Source: Loxodes magnus (taxonomy: Eukaryota > Ciliophora > Karyorelictea > Loxodida > Loxodidae). From it: DNA of 64,000 nucleotides. Position numbers and translations under genes: made by a program. The notes below the pieces were generated by a model, which was given only the letters and a program-made list of their open reading frames with translations, was not told the origin of the DNA and ran no database searches. Below are positions 22,778-34,596 of this stretch, piece after piece. Location of the stretch: NCBI GenBank assembly GCA_946699065.1, contig CAMPDV010000021.1:868001-932000 (forward strand), read 5' to 3'. Positions within the stretch are counted from its first letter, which is position 1. The number at the start of each line of letters is the position of its first letter.

Positions 22778-23815
22778 TCAATCGTTATTCTATGCGTTGA
22801 AGCTCTAAGTGTGGATATTAATGGAGTTTATGCATTCTTAATCTTGGAATTAACTGAATATATCTTGCTGTTTACTCATATCATATATTGTGCTTGAAGG
22901 TCTACTAATAATTGGATCAATAAGCTACTCAAGGTCTTAAATTAACTGTTGACTATAAGTAATTTTTCTGCTTAGGTTTAAAAATTCTAGGTTAGGATTA
23001 TTAGCCTCTTGAATACAGTCTTTCAAAATATGAATTTAGTTCTACAAGTTTAGGGCCTAATCTTATAAAACCTCGTTACTCTGCTCCAGAATTTAATTTT
23101 TGGATCTTAATTTTATAATTTGATCCAATTAGGATTTTACTTTATTCTAAATTTGTGAGAAATGAAGAGTAAATTCCTTTAACTAATTTTTAGATGCAGA
23201 AAGCTAGCGATTTACAGAATCAAATTACTTTATTTATCCTGAAATTTGCTCTTCTTTTCTTTATTTTATATCACATTTTTTATTAAATTTTTCCTGGAGT
23301 TCTTTAATCATTTGCTTGTTTTTATTAATAATCTAGTCATTATTTTCCAGCTTTGCTTTAAGCACAGCATTCTAGTCTAATTACTACTAAAACAATTCAA
23401 ATCTTGCCTCTTTATCATTTTTAAGCTTTTAGGTTTCCAATTTAACCTCATTGTTCTTATAGGCTTGTTCCTTTATTTGAACATCAAGTTACTTTATATT
23501 TTCTAAGAGTGACGTTATTTAAGAATCAATTTGAATGAGCATTTAATCCTTAGCAATAAGCTCAGTTTAAACAGGAGTCATATCTTTTATAAATTGCATT
23601 TACTCCTCAGCCACTTGCTAGATTCTGTTAATTTCATTATAAGCCTCACATATATCTGCTTTATGATTATGTATTTCTTCTGCTAGCTTTTACTCTCTCT
23701 CTTTAATTTTCTCTTCAAGTTAAATCTTTATTAACTCTTATTCTTCAAGCTTTGAAAGCATGCTTTCAAACTTTTGACTTAGGGCAGCTAAATTTATTTT
23801 ACCTTCTTTTTACAT
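22778..23815 (-). CDS. Long coiled-coil protein
   Basis: 345 residues, no intron, ATG at 23815 to TGA at 22778-22780. From residue 10 to about 290 it is almost continuous coiled coil with Leu/Ile at heptad spacing and many Glu, Lys and Gln (for example S-K-L-E-E-Q-E-L-I-K-I-Q-L-E-E-K). The last 50 residues are Asn/Ser-rich and less helical (P-I-I-S-R-P-S-S-T). There is no head domain, kinase or motor motif. A structural role in the cytoskeleton or basal body is likely but not specific. Other frames of this strand hold many TGA codons, which supports this frame. Confidence 0.85.
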
Positions 23816-24669
23816 TTAACTTTAGAATATAAAAGAGATAAAAAATGACCAGCAGTCAATATATCATAATTAAACTACTTACTTCTATCAATCATTAAGC
23901 TACTTATGCATCCTACTTCTATTCTTCCCTACATTTACACCTTTTTAATCCTAGGGAATGTATTATGCTAGATGGTTATAATTGCTATTTAGCTCTGCAT
24001 ATGTAAAATAATAGTATCTATTATCTTATTACAAAATAGTTATTCTTCCAAGCTAATACAGATATGCTAGGTATGCAAATACGCTTACTGATTTAAACCT
24101 GAGTGCTAATTCACAATTTATCTATTAAAGACTTTAGCATAAGATACTAATAATCACTATTCAAGTAGAAAAATTTGCTTTATGCTCTAAGGGAAAATTG
24201 CTTTCTTTATATATTAAAAGCGACTGAGAGTTTGACTTTAGTAGAGAATCTATTAATCTGTTATTAGTACTAGTATAGTTAGTAAGATGTAATATCAATA
24301 GATAGTGTTTAAATGACTAATGCTTATAAAGCTAATTATACTCTATACTATATTAGTTTAGCATTATGGTAGATAATAAACTAATTGAAGGTATTAATGC
24401 TTTAAGCTAATTTTAATTAAGAAGTTTATTATCAAGCAAAGGAATTTAATCAGTTATCTAGTTTTAAGTTTGTATATTAGATAAGGGAAAGATTTAGTGT
24501 TACTTGAGTATAAATGATTATAGATTAAATATTTTAATGCTAATGAAGTACTTTAAATAATTAAGGGGATTAATACATTTTCTAGGATATAATTAAGATT
24601 TTCTTTATTTAGATTTCGCGTAAAAAGACTTACAAGAAGTAAAAATTAGAAAGAATATTTATGAATCCC
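23816..24669. other. AT-rich spacer
   Basis: Lies between two minus-strand genes: promoter side of the coiled-coil gene and 3' side of the UCH gene. No feature recognised. Confidence 0.5.
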
Positions 24670-25329
24670 TCAGTTAAGAATCATCATATTAAGATGCTCA
24701 TGAATAACTCCTTCATTAACTGCCTTCTACACAATTTCCACTGCTTCTTCTAAAAATGAAGTTTCTTCACTTGTAGTTTTGACTAATTGAGGGGCTTCCT
24801 CTTCTCCATTTAAGTAATATATTTTATCTACTTTTTTAACAAAAGCTATGAAATGATGTCTACATTCTCTTTCATTAGAACTTTAACCTTGCTAGGTAAA
24901 ATTTCTATGTTAGTCTTTCCATTCTTAGTTATTAGCAAGAGCTTCAGCTAAAGCTAGAGGAGACATAGCAGCTTTATTATTTTCGTAAGCATTAAAAAAC
25001 TTTTGCAAAGGAGAATCAGGTATAAAGGGAATATTTAGGTTACCCAATATATGCATTCCTGCTATTAAACCACATGCATTATCAAGTTCTTCTGTTTATT
25101 TCATAAAGTATAAATCTTTAACTGGCTCATTAGAAAAACTAAGCTTCTAACCAGTATCCTAATAAACAATAGCAAGTCCATAGATAGGCTATGCACAAAA
25201 AGCTAAAAGTTCAGGATCGAAACCGAGCAATTCAACAAACTAAAATGTTTGAGGCATTCCAAGTTTCTGGAAATATTCTGTGAAAATAGCAGGATCACTT
25301 TCTAAAGCAGGCCACTGTGCTGATTACAT
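24670..25329 (-). CDS. Ubiquitin C-terminal hydrolase (UCH, peptidase C12)
   Basis: 219 residues, close to UCH-L1/L3 length (223-230), no intron. UCH enzymes release small adducts from the ubiquitin C-terminus and process ubiquitin precursors. Conserved pieces are W-P-A-L-E-S-D-P at the start, F-V-E-L-L-G-F-D-P-E-L-L, and F-M-K-Q-T-E-E-L-D-N-A-C-G with the oxyanion Gln78 (encoded by TAA) and nucleophile Cys86. His159 lies in R-H-H-F-I-A-F. The residue expected to be the catalytic Asp (E-L-D-G in UCH-L1/L3) is Asn174 in Y-Y-L-N-G. Activity is therefore likely but may be reduced. The active-site crossover loop (about 135-155) is present and short. Start: first ATG, directly before the Trp-Pro motif. 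Confidence 0.95.
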
Positions 25330-26770
25330 ATTTAGTATGTTAAGAAATAAAGAAAGTAGATTTATACCCTCTAATTATTATTTTTGATATAATCCTCTAA
25401 TTTCCCTTTTCAATCTTTTATAATTACACTACATATCAAAAACCATAAGTATATACCATCATTCTAAGGTTAGCTTCACAATAAAGCTGCTAATACTAAG
25501 TAATCCTGGTATATAGAGTATACTCTTTACTTTGTTTAAGGAAGAATGTAGGATTGAGTTCTTTAAGGAGCTATAAGCAATGAAAGCAAAAAATATACTC
25601 AGTAATTTTTAACTTAAAAATAGAAGAAAATAGAGTATTTTGTATTAACTTCTAATAACTTAATATAAGATAGCTTGTCTTTACCTAATCTTTATTATTA
25701 TCTAAAATATGCTTAGAATATTTAACTTAGCTATATCAATATATTACAAGACTAAATCAAACTAAATCTTATTTTAAACTTTTATCTTTTACTAATTATA
25801 TAGGCTCTCAGAACATTCACAGGAAGCTAATAATATTTATACTGGACTATGCTAAATTTGAAGGCTTTTAAGAAAAGGAGTTTAAGAATTTGCTTAGAAT
25901 TACTTTAAGTAGCATATAGTATGGTTTATTTAATACTCATATCAGAGTATTAAAAGATGTTCTAAACTTTGCTTTTAAAATAGCTTATTAAAACTTTTTT
26001 TGAATCACTATATTGTATATCCAAAATAATTGTTATCTCAGAACTTATAAAAAGATAATTCTGGGTATAAACTAAACTAGCTAAAATAGAGATTGAGAAT
26101 GTGATTAATCAGCAATATCTTGTATTTCTCTTTCTTCTGGTAAGGAATCTTAATTGCTTTCTAGAATTTAGATAATTGTATTGCTTTTATAAATTAGCAT
26201 AGTCTTTATCCTTTTATTTATATAAGAAACCTTCTAGTTATTCTAATAGCAAGAAGATCGCTAAATTAATACTAGGATAGATCATTTTATAGATTGGAGT
26301 TATTAATGGATCATCTGTTAAGCCTTTTATAAGACTTAGTGCTATATTTATTGAGTTCTAAAAGCATTCTTTAGCATAAAAATGATATAACTGATATAAT
26401 GCTTTTACTATAGCAGCTAAATAGAGAAAGCTTTAATTCTTATTATAGTATAACTTATTTAAGGTAAAGCAAGAAGGCTTCTCTATAAAATAGTGATTCC
26501 ATCTTGCAGAGGGAAGAAGATTTAAATTATATTGAATGGCTAAAGAACGTCTTATAATAAGCTCTATAAATAGCTTAGCTTCCTTTGATAATACATTTCT
26601 AAATATTTAGCAGGCTTTATTAGTTCCAGGCTAAATTTAAATTTGGTAGATATGAATCTAAGATTACGAGCCTTGTAATAAGATTGGATTTAACTAAAGG
26701 ATAATATGCTTAATATAAATCAAATAAATATAAAATGGGATAAATGTCTTGCTGTGTAGATGATAGAACT
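25330..26770. other. AT-rich spacer between divergent genes
   Basis: About 1.4 kb containing promoters for the UCH gene (minus) and the acidic protein gene (plus). No frame of protein-like composition and no RNA-like block. Confidence 0.45.
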
Positions 26771-27669
26771 ATGAGCAAAATTGAAGTAGCTCCAAGACCT
26801 ACAATCGATAGATAGAAATAGTTTTAATTAACTTCTTAACAAGTAACTTTTGATTGTAGAAAAAGGAATACGAGAATGAATCTCAGTTAAATCAAGATCT
26901 AACTACACTAAAAAAAGATTAAACCTAGAATGAAAAACTGACGCAAAATGGTACAGAAACGAAGATGCCATCTACATAACTTGATTCAAAGACAAATAAG
27001 AAGGAATAAACTCTGCAAGATTTGGAAGATCTTGAGGACGTAGCTTCGATATAGGAAGAATCAAATTTCAGTTAAGAAATTTAAACTTAAACAGCTGATT
27101 TCGAAAATTAAATCAAGTTCAAAAATGAACCTGCTATTCATTTAAACGAGTCAGAATCAGAACGTTAGTCTTTAAACGCAATGGATTAGAGATTTACTTT
27201 CGGAGGCGAAAGAATAACAGCGAATGATGAGAGATATTCTGTTAACTCCAGGTTGTAACTGATAAAAATGAAAACAAGCATGTTGATGAAAGTTTTAGAA
27301 GGAATGCTGGAAAATAATTAAGAAACTTCGGAAAACTAAACAACCAGTTAAAAGCAAACAATTTAGTCTATCTAAGAAGAAATAAAAAATCGACAAGAAA
27401 ATAACAGTCAATCTGAAGGAGAGTCTAGCGAAAATAATGAACTTAAATAAGAAAGTTAAGATGAAGAATAGTTATCAGGTATTTAAAATGAAGCATAATT
27501 AGATAAAAATCGAATTTTTTAATATTTTGTAGAGTTAAAATATTTTTAATCCCAAAATTTTAAACTGCAATAATTAAATTTCTATCTTAACTTACAGCAT
27601 GAAATGCTTGTGTCTAAACTGAAGTTTTATAACTTAGTTAAGTAAATATAAATAAGTCACAATATATGA
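26771..27669 (+). CDS. Acidic, Gln/Ser-rich low-complexity protein
   Basis: 293 residues in two exons. Exon 1 (M-S-K-I-E-V-A-P-R-P-T-I-D-R) is followed by a 17-nt intron at 26843-26859 (GTAACTTTTGATTGTAG). The body is hydrophilic with many Glu, Asp, Ser, Thr and Gln, including L-Q-D-L-E-D-L-E-D-V and E-G-E-S-S-E-N-N-E. A short basic helix (L-I-K-M-K-T-S-M-L-M-K-V-L-E-G-M) near the middle may bind a partner. The last 50 residues are AT-rich in codon use and may be past the real end; the first TGA in frame is 27667-27669. Probably intrinsically disordered. No family recognised. Confidence 0.75.
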
Positions 27670-29148
27670 AAATAAAATAATGAAGTTAGTCTTATACTTT
27701 TCTATTAGAGATTTGTGTTATGATATTTCTATAATTTATATAACCTAAAAATAAACCTAAATAGATAGTTAAAACTTGATAGTCTTATATCAATTAAAAA
27801 GATCATAATACATCTATTTAGTACTAAGTAAATTAAATAGATTTAACTAATTTTTAAATTGTTAAACTTCAAAGAGACAACTCAATTAAGGTTAAGAAAG
27901 CCAATATTAAAGGCTTGAAAAATTAAAATATTAATAAAGCTAGGAAGCTAGGAAATGTGTTTTAATTAATATTATCACAACCAAGCATAATTCCAATCCT
28001 GCTTATATATCTTAAACCATTGAGTAACTAAAAAGTTTGCAGAGTTTAAATATCTTGCTTTATCATTCTTATCCCTAATTTTCTATTTTATATCTTATAT
28101 AAAATCAAAATATCTTACCACAGATTTAAGAATTAAGCCTGCTTCACTATTTGCAAAAGAAGCTATTGCCTTTTTAAACTAATTAGCTTAAATAATTTTA
28201 GTTACTCTGTCTAATAAGTTTTCTAATCCCTTTAAATTTGATTATTAGCTATTACTTCTATTTTTCTTTTATTTATATTGCATAGAAGCTGTTATTAACT
28301 ACTTAAGGAGCTATAAAAGCTTATAGATTAAGCATCATAATTGCTTATGTGTACATTAATATTTCTGAAAGATAGCAGTTTACTATATTTAGCTAATAAT
28401 CCTTTACTTAATGTAGATTATATTGATATTCCATTTAAGACTAGTAAGCTTTTTAATTCTTAAAGTAATCCTTGTAGTTCAATTCAATTTACTAGTTAAT
28501 ATGCAGACTGTAATTTAATCCCTTGTTTTAAATAAATTATATCAATTAACTTTGCATGCTTTTAAGATTCAGTTAACCCTTCCTTTATTTCATTATACAA
28601 GGATTTATTATAAGATAGCTAGCTTATTTAATATTACTGCATCTAATAAATAAGTAGAAATTGTCTCCTATATAAGCTACCCTGATTTAGGCAAATGGAT
28701 ATATTTGATTTCCAGGAAACTCTTGTTGAACTTCTAAAAGCTAAAAGAGATACCCTTATGATAGGTGGTATTTTGAACTAATGGATATCTCATTACTAAT
28801 GTAAGCAGTTTAAAGAACCAATTTTAAAAGGTTCTGCAAAGCTAGGATTATACATATATCTAACATATCAAGTTAGTCTCTAAGTATTTTACTCATCTAG
28901 CTTAGTCAAACTCTTATAAGCCTTTAGATAGTTCTTGAAGATTAGTAAAGAAGAAGAAATAAGAATCTTATCTAGACTAATCGAATGCTAATTGGAGTGT
29001 TTCATTCTGATTTATAGGTATTACTGATTATAGTAAACTCTCTACTTTAGTTTAATTAAGCAGAGTTTATAGTTTTAAGTAATATAAAAAGCTTAATATT
29101 TTCATAGCTTCTAGGTATTTAAGGAAATACATAAGAATATAATTTAAA
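27670..29148. other. AT-rich spacer
   Basis: About 1.5 kb between two plus-strand genes. No coding, RNA or repeat feature is visible. Confidence 0.45.
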
Positions 29149-29898
29149 ATGGGTAACTGCAAATGTAAAGCGTGTGATATGAATGAAGATTCAGAACAGC
29201 TTATTTTAATTTCAGAGCCTTAAGAGTAGAGTGATGAAATGAGCAAAGCATCTAATTAATTAAAAATGCCTGATAACTTTATAAAATCTCCTAATAAATC
29301 CCAAACTACTGAAAGCTAGAGTTATGCGGATTTCCAATTGTTTTATTATCCAAGTCCGTTGATAAATAAAAGCGTGTAAAATAAAAAGTTTGTTTTTGAC
29401 TTCAAGCAACTAGAAAGTTAGTAGAGTCAACTAGAACTAGCATTTTAAATTCAGCCAATCGAATACAATAGTGATTTATACAGAAGTTCTACACATAAAA
29501 TAATTAAGATTTAGAGATTTTGAAGGAAGTATTAAAGAGAACGATTACTGAAATGCCTGAAAAGCATAAGAGAAAGAGCTAAAATATTTTCGATTTGTAG
29601 TAACGAAGTAGTTAATGAAGATAAAATGTGCTAAACTAACCTTACTTAGGAAAGCATTTTATACTCAATTGAAAATTTTCAGCAGTTGCTAAAAGCTTAA
29701 AGGATCAGTTAAGAGTAATATTTATTCCTTAGCCATAAAATTTAAGAGATTAATCAAAACTAGAAATAATCAGATGCTAGTTCAATTTTCGTTTCAAATT
29801 TGCATACGTAAAAGAGAAGCATGGACATTGGAAACTTTAACTTTGATAATATAAATGAGCGAGAGAATACTGGACAATTTAATATAAAAAGTCTCTGA
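29149..29898 (+). CDS. IQ-motif protein with lipidation-type N-terminus
   Basis: 249 residues, no intron. It starts M-G-N-C-K-C-K-A-C: Gly2 in a myristoylation-like context and three nearby Cys that could be palmitoylated, so attachment to a membrane is likely. A basic IQ-like helix lies at residues 117-137 (I-I-K-I-Q-R-F-W-R-K-Y-Q-R-E-R), where the Trp is TGA; IQ motifs bind calmodulin or myosin light chains. The first 60 residues are acidic and Ser-rich, and the C-terminus is Gln/Asn-rich. No catalytic domain is seen. A calcium/calmodulin-linked membrane adaptor is the simplest inference. Start is the only ATG that gives the Gly-Asn-Cys sequence. Confidence 0.85.
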
Positions 29899-30437
29899 TA
29901 ATGATATGTTTAATAAATTTTGTTCATATAACTAGACTAATTGAACAGATAAAAGGATATTCTAACCTATCATTTCTCTAATCTTTTTTATTCAAAATGT
30001 TAATTTTTCAGGCGCAACTATCTTTATAGCTTATTTTTTCTTAGACACTTATAAAAGCCTAATTATATTTTAACTACCTTAAATATCCACATGGCTAAAT
30101 ACATCAGCCTTCTTTTTATAAAAAGGGAAAAACAAAATCTAAATAGTATCCCAACTATAAGCTAACTAATTTAATTTTCTTAGAAACTAAATACTTCTAT
30201 TTGCTTAAATTGCTAGTATACTAATATTAATTAGATCAATAACCAGATTCTTATATTTTAGCTCTAATTATTAAGATAGAATTAGTGGTAAAATATTCAA
30301 TCTTCAGTATCTTAAATATCTATTGAAGTTATAAGCAACAAATTACCTTAAATTAGAGCAAATATTTTAAATACCGATTTCAAGAAATTTCTGAACTTGA
30401 ATATTAATTTTTGTAAAGGGAAACATTAATAAATCAA
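29899..30437. other. AT-rich spacer
   Basis: 3' region of the IQ-motif gene and upstream region of a possible small gene at 30438. No feature recognised. Confidence 0.45.
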
Positions 30438-30683
30438 ATGAGCCTGAATTTTATTGAAAGGTGTTTAAAAATAGAATTTGATAGTATTTTACAAGTTTAG
30501 AAATGTGCAAGGGATAAAACTGCTATAGTCTTATTTAATAAACTCTTAATCAGTTATTTTTTACTTTTATCAGTTATTTCCCTCGTCTGAGTTAATAGTG
30601 CTTTCGAATACATAAAGCAAATGAAGGATAAATAATAGTGCTTAGAGATATTAAAAGGAGTAATATATTAAATCAAAATAATG
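30438..30683 (+). CDS. Possible small single-pass membrane protein, 3' end unresolved
   Basis: From ATG 30438 the frame reads M-S-L-N-F-I-E-R-C-L-K-I-E-F-D-S-I-L, then a hydrophobic segment (L-L-I-S-Y-F-L-L-L-S-V-I-S-L-V-W-V) and a charged end (Y-I-K-Q-M-K-D-K-Q-Q-C-L-E-I-L-K-G). The composition is more protein-like than surrounding DNA. There is no TGA before the frame runs into the antisense of the receptor-kinase gene ending at 30707, so the real 3' end, perhaps after a short intron, is not resolved; the end given is approximate. Confidence 0.35.
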
Positions 30684-30706
30684 AGTAAAATTAATTGGAG
30701 AACAGT

Positions 30707-32758
30707 TCATAGAATTTTATAGGAGATTTTTGAGTTGCCACTTGTCTTAACTTAAAAAACTTATCTAGTGAAGGCTAGAAATCTTTCTGCATATTAAAAA
30801 GGTGGTAGCACTGAAAAATTCTTTTATCCTATTATTTACTTAAACTTATACTCCAGCTATTTCTTCACGCCATAGCACTACAAGAAGTCAATAATGCCAA
30901 AACTTATTTACAAGTTAGCTTGCTGAATTGAGATACTGAGTAGCATGGAATAATCTAGTAAATTATTATCTGCTAAGAACATTGTATCCAAAAACAACTG
31001 GCTGGTTATCTTCTTCCATTATTATTCTTCGAGCTCTATTTTCTTAATTAAAATGAAAAAATCTTTGTCAAGATAAATATTTTCCTTTCTAAGTTCAAAA
31101 GTGTTTGGATTACTTTCATCGAGTATTTATCGATCACTTCCTTTTAGGTCAAATTTTATATTATATTCAGGAGGCAAAACACTTTTCATGACTATGAATT
31201 GCATACTAATGTTAGACTGCACGTCAAATAGACCGATAATTCGAGTTAAATAGGAATCATTATTATTTTTGAAATGCTAATAGTAAATGGACAAAAGCTA
31301 AAGGAGGACTTCAACTTCATGCTATGAAATCTATTTAACTATCAATTTCTTATCTCAAGTTTCAAAGAGAAAACTCCCTGAATTTCCTTTAAGTTTGTTA
31401 GAAATCCAATCAAATTCAAGTATTTTCTTCAAATTTTTTTGAACATCTAAGCTTTAAATTATTTCATCAATGTCTATTTTAGAAATTTTTTATATTTCAC
31501 TAAACAGAAATGGGCAGTACTCAGTGCAGGCAATAAACTCATCTTCTCTTTTATTACTCCTTAAGTGGATTTCATAAACCTGCAGTTATTTAATCATTTC
31601 CTTTTCATCTTTTAACTAGCATTTCTCACTCTTCCTTTGCTACATGAAAAAGTTAGTTAGGAATATATTCTTTATAATAGCGTTTTGCAGAGCTATTATC
31701 GAAATTTCCTCTTCTCAAAGCTTTTAATCAAAGTCAATATTAAAGCTTAACGAAGCTCTGAAAGTTTTATCTTGCTATATCTTGTTCTCTTTATACTTAA
31801 AACTAAGTTCGATTTTCTGATCTATTGACTGCTTTTTTATGTTTCTAGGTTTTTTCTTAGGCTCATATTAAATATTATCTCCCTGTATGAAGGTTATTAG
31901 CTATCATGTTTCATCATTAAATGAGGAAATTCTTGTTGAATATTGCTATTTTTTGGGTTTAATCTTTGGATTAAAAAGTCTTAAAGCAATCAAAATAGGG
32001 AATTATGAAAGTCATACCACACAAATTATTTTGGTTCATATTTCAAGATCAGAATTTGCTTCGATTAATATGACTAATAAAAGGTAAAACATCTAGATGA
32101 TGTTAGCGTCTATGATGTAGACTGTATATTTCATCAGAATTAATTTCGATCTTTCTGTAATGAAGGATACTCTCCAAGCTTGGATAATTACATAAATAGT
32201 GTAAATCATAAAGATTAGAATAAGCCCTACGAGGATCTTTTTACTCGTTATATTATACCCAAAATAGCACACTCCTGTACTTACTATGCTAACTTTATTA
32301 AAAAATAAGTCAAGGATAACAAAAATTAGCGAGAACGTATGAACAAAGCAATGATATCATATCCTTCTATATTTGTACTGAATGAACTTGAAAGGCTAAG
32401 ATACCTAACAGCTAGTTTCATAACTTATTGTAACAGTATAGCATTAGAATGTTGAAAAGAAATACTAATGAAAGCACGACAGTATTTCACATGTTTGAAA
32501 GTTATAAGGAAACGGATCTAAATTATTGAACAGAGCACATAAACCCCCAATTAAGTATTTTCACAATCCCAGAAAACAAAATGTACATTATCAGTATGTT
32601 AGATCAAAAGGAGGAGGCATATTCTGTTTATCTCTTCAAAATTTCCAACTTGTAATAGCATATAAGATTATTCCAAATGCTCAGACTATCACGTAGCTTA
32701 AGCATTATCACAACTCTATAGTTAGATGCTATTCATATTAGCCACCATTTAAAATCAT
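30707..32758 (-). CDS. Seven-TM receptor fused to phosphatidylinositol phosphate kinase (GPCR-PIPK)
   Basis: 683 residues in one exon. Seven hydrophobic helices lie at about 20-40, 57-77, 90-113, 134-152, 174-195, 210-232 and 240-262. After a linker, residues about 435-670 form a PIP kinase: G-loop K-G-N-S-G-S-F (457-463), catalytic Lys475 in I-V-K-Q-I-S, D-L-K-G-S-D-R (537-543), L-D-Y-S-M-L-L (601-607), G-I-I-D (621-624) and S-V-L-P-P-F-Q-Y-A-E-R-F at the end. Such kinases make phosphatidylinositol bisphosphates at membranes. The layout matches the GPCR-PIPK class known from Dictyostelium (RpkA) and oomycetes. The key residues are intact, so an active kinase is expected. The ligand and the receptor class of the 7TM part are unknown. 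Most Trp in the 7TM part are TGA. Confidence 0.93.
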
Positions 32759-34596
32759 TTTAATTATTTACTTAAATTTTATCTTTAATTTCCCCTTTAG
32801 ATATAGCAAAAATCTCTAAACTCCTCACTCTATTTTAAATTTGTACTAAATATAAGTAATTATTTGTTCTAAGCACTAAATCAGATTTAAAAATAGCCGA
32901 AGTTCTATTTATTTTAGAAATACTTAGTAATAAAACAAAAATAAGCATTTTAACTTTTACTACTTTTACTCTAGTTCAGATAAACTTTCTCCTCACAATA
33001 TTACAAAGCTTATCTAGCAATAACAAATGATCAGGCATAAATAAATCAACTTGTTTGATTTATTTATTAATCATTGCAAAACCCTTACCTGATGGATTTT
33101 TATATATAATTTTTCCACAATTTATCTATCTAATAATCAGTCTATTTCTAGTTTAGTAATCAGTTTTCTTTTAATAAAGGATTACTCTTAATTCTTACTA
33201 ATATAGAAATAAAAAATTTAACTAAGAAGTTAAAGAAAATATAGCTAGCTCTTATAAAAACTGAATTATCTAAATTAATTTACTGATTATTAACGTTTAC
33301 TTTCATATAAGCTTTAATGAAATTAAAGTTAGGTACTTTGTATTTAAAATAGCTTTATTTCAGTTTAGTATATTGATAAACCCTACAGAAGATACTTATG
33401 ATTTAGAGCTATTTATTAGTTTAACTTATTTAAATCCAATTATTTATGTCCTAAGGCTAAAGCCATTTCTTTAACTCATCTTATAATTAAGCAAATTTTT
33501 GAAGTATCAAAGTTTGTTTAGTTTGATTGCTATATCTAATATAGATTAAGCTAGATGTAGAAACACCTATTGGTGCTAGTTTAGTTCTATAATCCTCTGC
33601 TCTCCTTGTTTTAAACATAGAATGGAATCTTGATTAATAATGTAAAATCTGAAACTCCCAATTTGAAAGTACCAAAAACATTATATTCTTTAAAATTGAC
33701 TTGCTTTAGTTATGCTTAAATATTGTTTTGGAGTGCTAATTCAATCAATCGTTACCGTTTAAATAGTCTCTTCGAAAAAGAATTTGATAATATATAAAGT
33801 CAATTATATCTAAAGAACTGTCTCTGCAGCTATATGGATGATTGCTTAAATAAAGCTAAACGGAATGATAGATAACAGGCTTTAAGCTTCTAGCTAATTA
33901 AAGAATAAGCATCTTATTTAGTAACTTTAAGTAGAAAATATGGGCTCTTTTCAATAAATAATGCAGAATAAAAGCACCTTTATGTCACTATAAGGATATA
34001 ACAACTTTAATAAGCATTACGTCTACCTACTACAGGCTTGAGTTAAATTACATCGAAATTAAAATTTTCTTTGAGAAAAGCAGAAAGAATCGCGAGGTTT
34101 TAACTCAAATTAAACTGAATTCTATAGGTTTTATTTTAAAGGCATTGTGTATTAAACTACAATTCATTCAATAATTTACTTTATTTGATTCAAACTTAGT
34201 TGCTTTCTATGAAGAAGATATTCAGAATTTTTATTTAATTTAGCTTTTATTTTTACTTATTTAAAAGGGATTATTTAACTAACTTTTCATATAATAAACT
34301 GAGAACTCTGTAGATTATTTAGTTAGTTAGCTAGATTAAGCATCTAAGTTTCATTAGGAAAAAGTATTCAAAAAGTCTTTTTTAGCATACAAATAAACTT
34401 GCGTTAATTCGCTTATTCCTATCCCTATCTTATCTAGCAAAGCCTAAATAAAATTGCAAGCAATAACTATAATTTAAGCTAGTATAAAGGAAACAGAAAG
34501 AGAGTTGAAAATAAATTAAAAGTTCATAATAAACAATAAATAAACAATTTAATTTAAGTTTAAAGGAGTTTCAACATTTGAATTATAATCAAAAAA
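32759..34596. other. AT-rich spacer between divergent genes
   Basis: About 1.8 kb upstream of both the receptor kinase (minus) and the giant surface-protein gene (plus). A slightly GC-richer patch near 33560-33640 (ACACCTATTGGTGCTAG) contains a small inverted pair but no recognisable RNA gene. Confidence 0.4.

Noticed and set aside
31887-32087. Plus-strand ORF with reasonable composition
   Set aside because: Antisense of the seven-TM region of the receptor kinase, whose frame is continuous from ATG to TGA.
33560-33640. Slightly GC-richer patch considered as a tRNA or snRNA
   Set aside because: No tRNA cloverleaf, box A/B or snRNA motif could be found.
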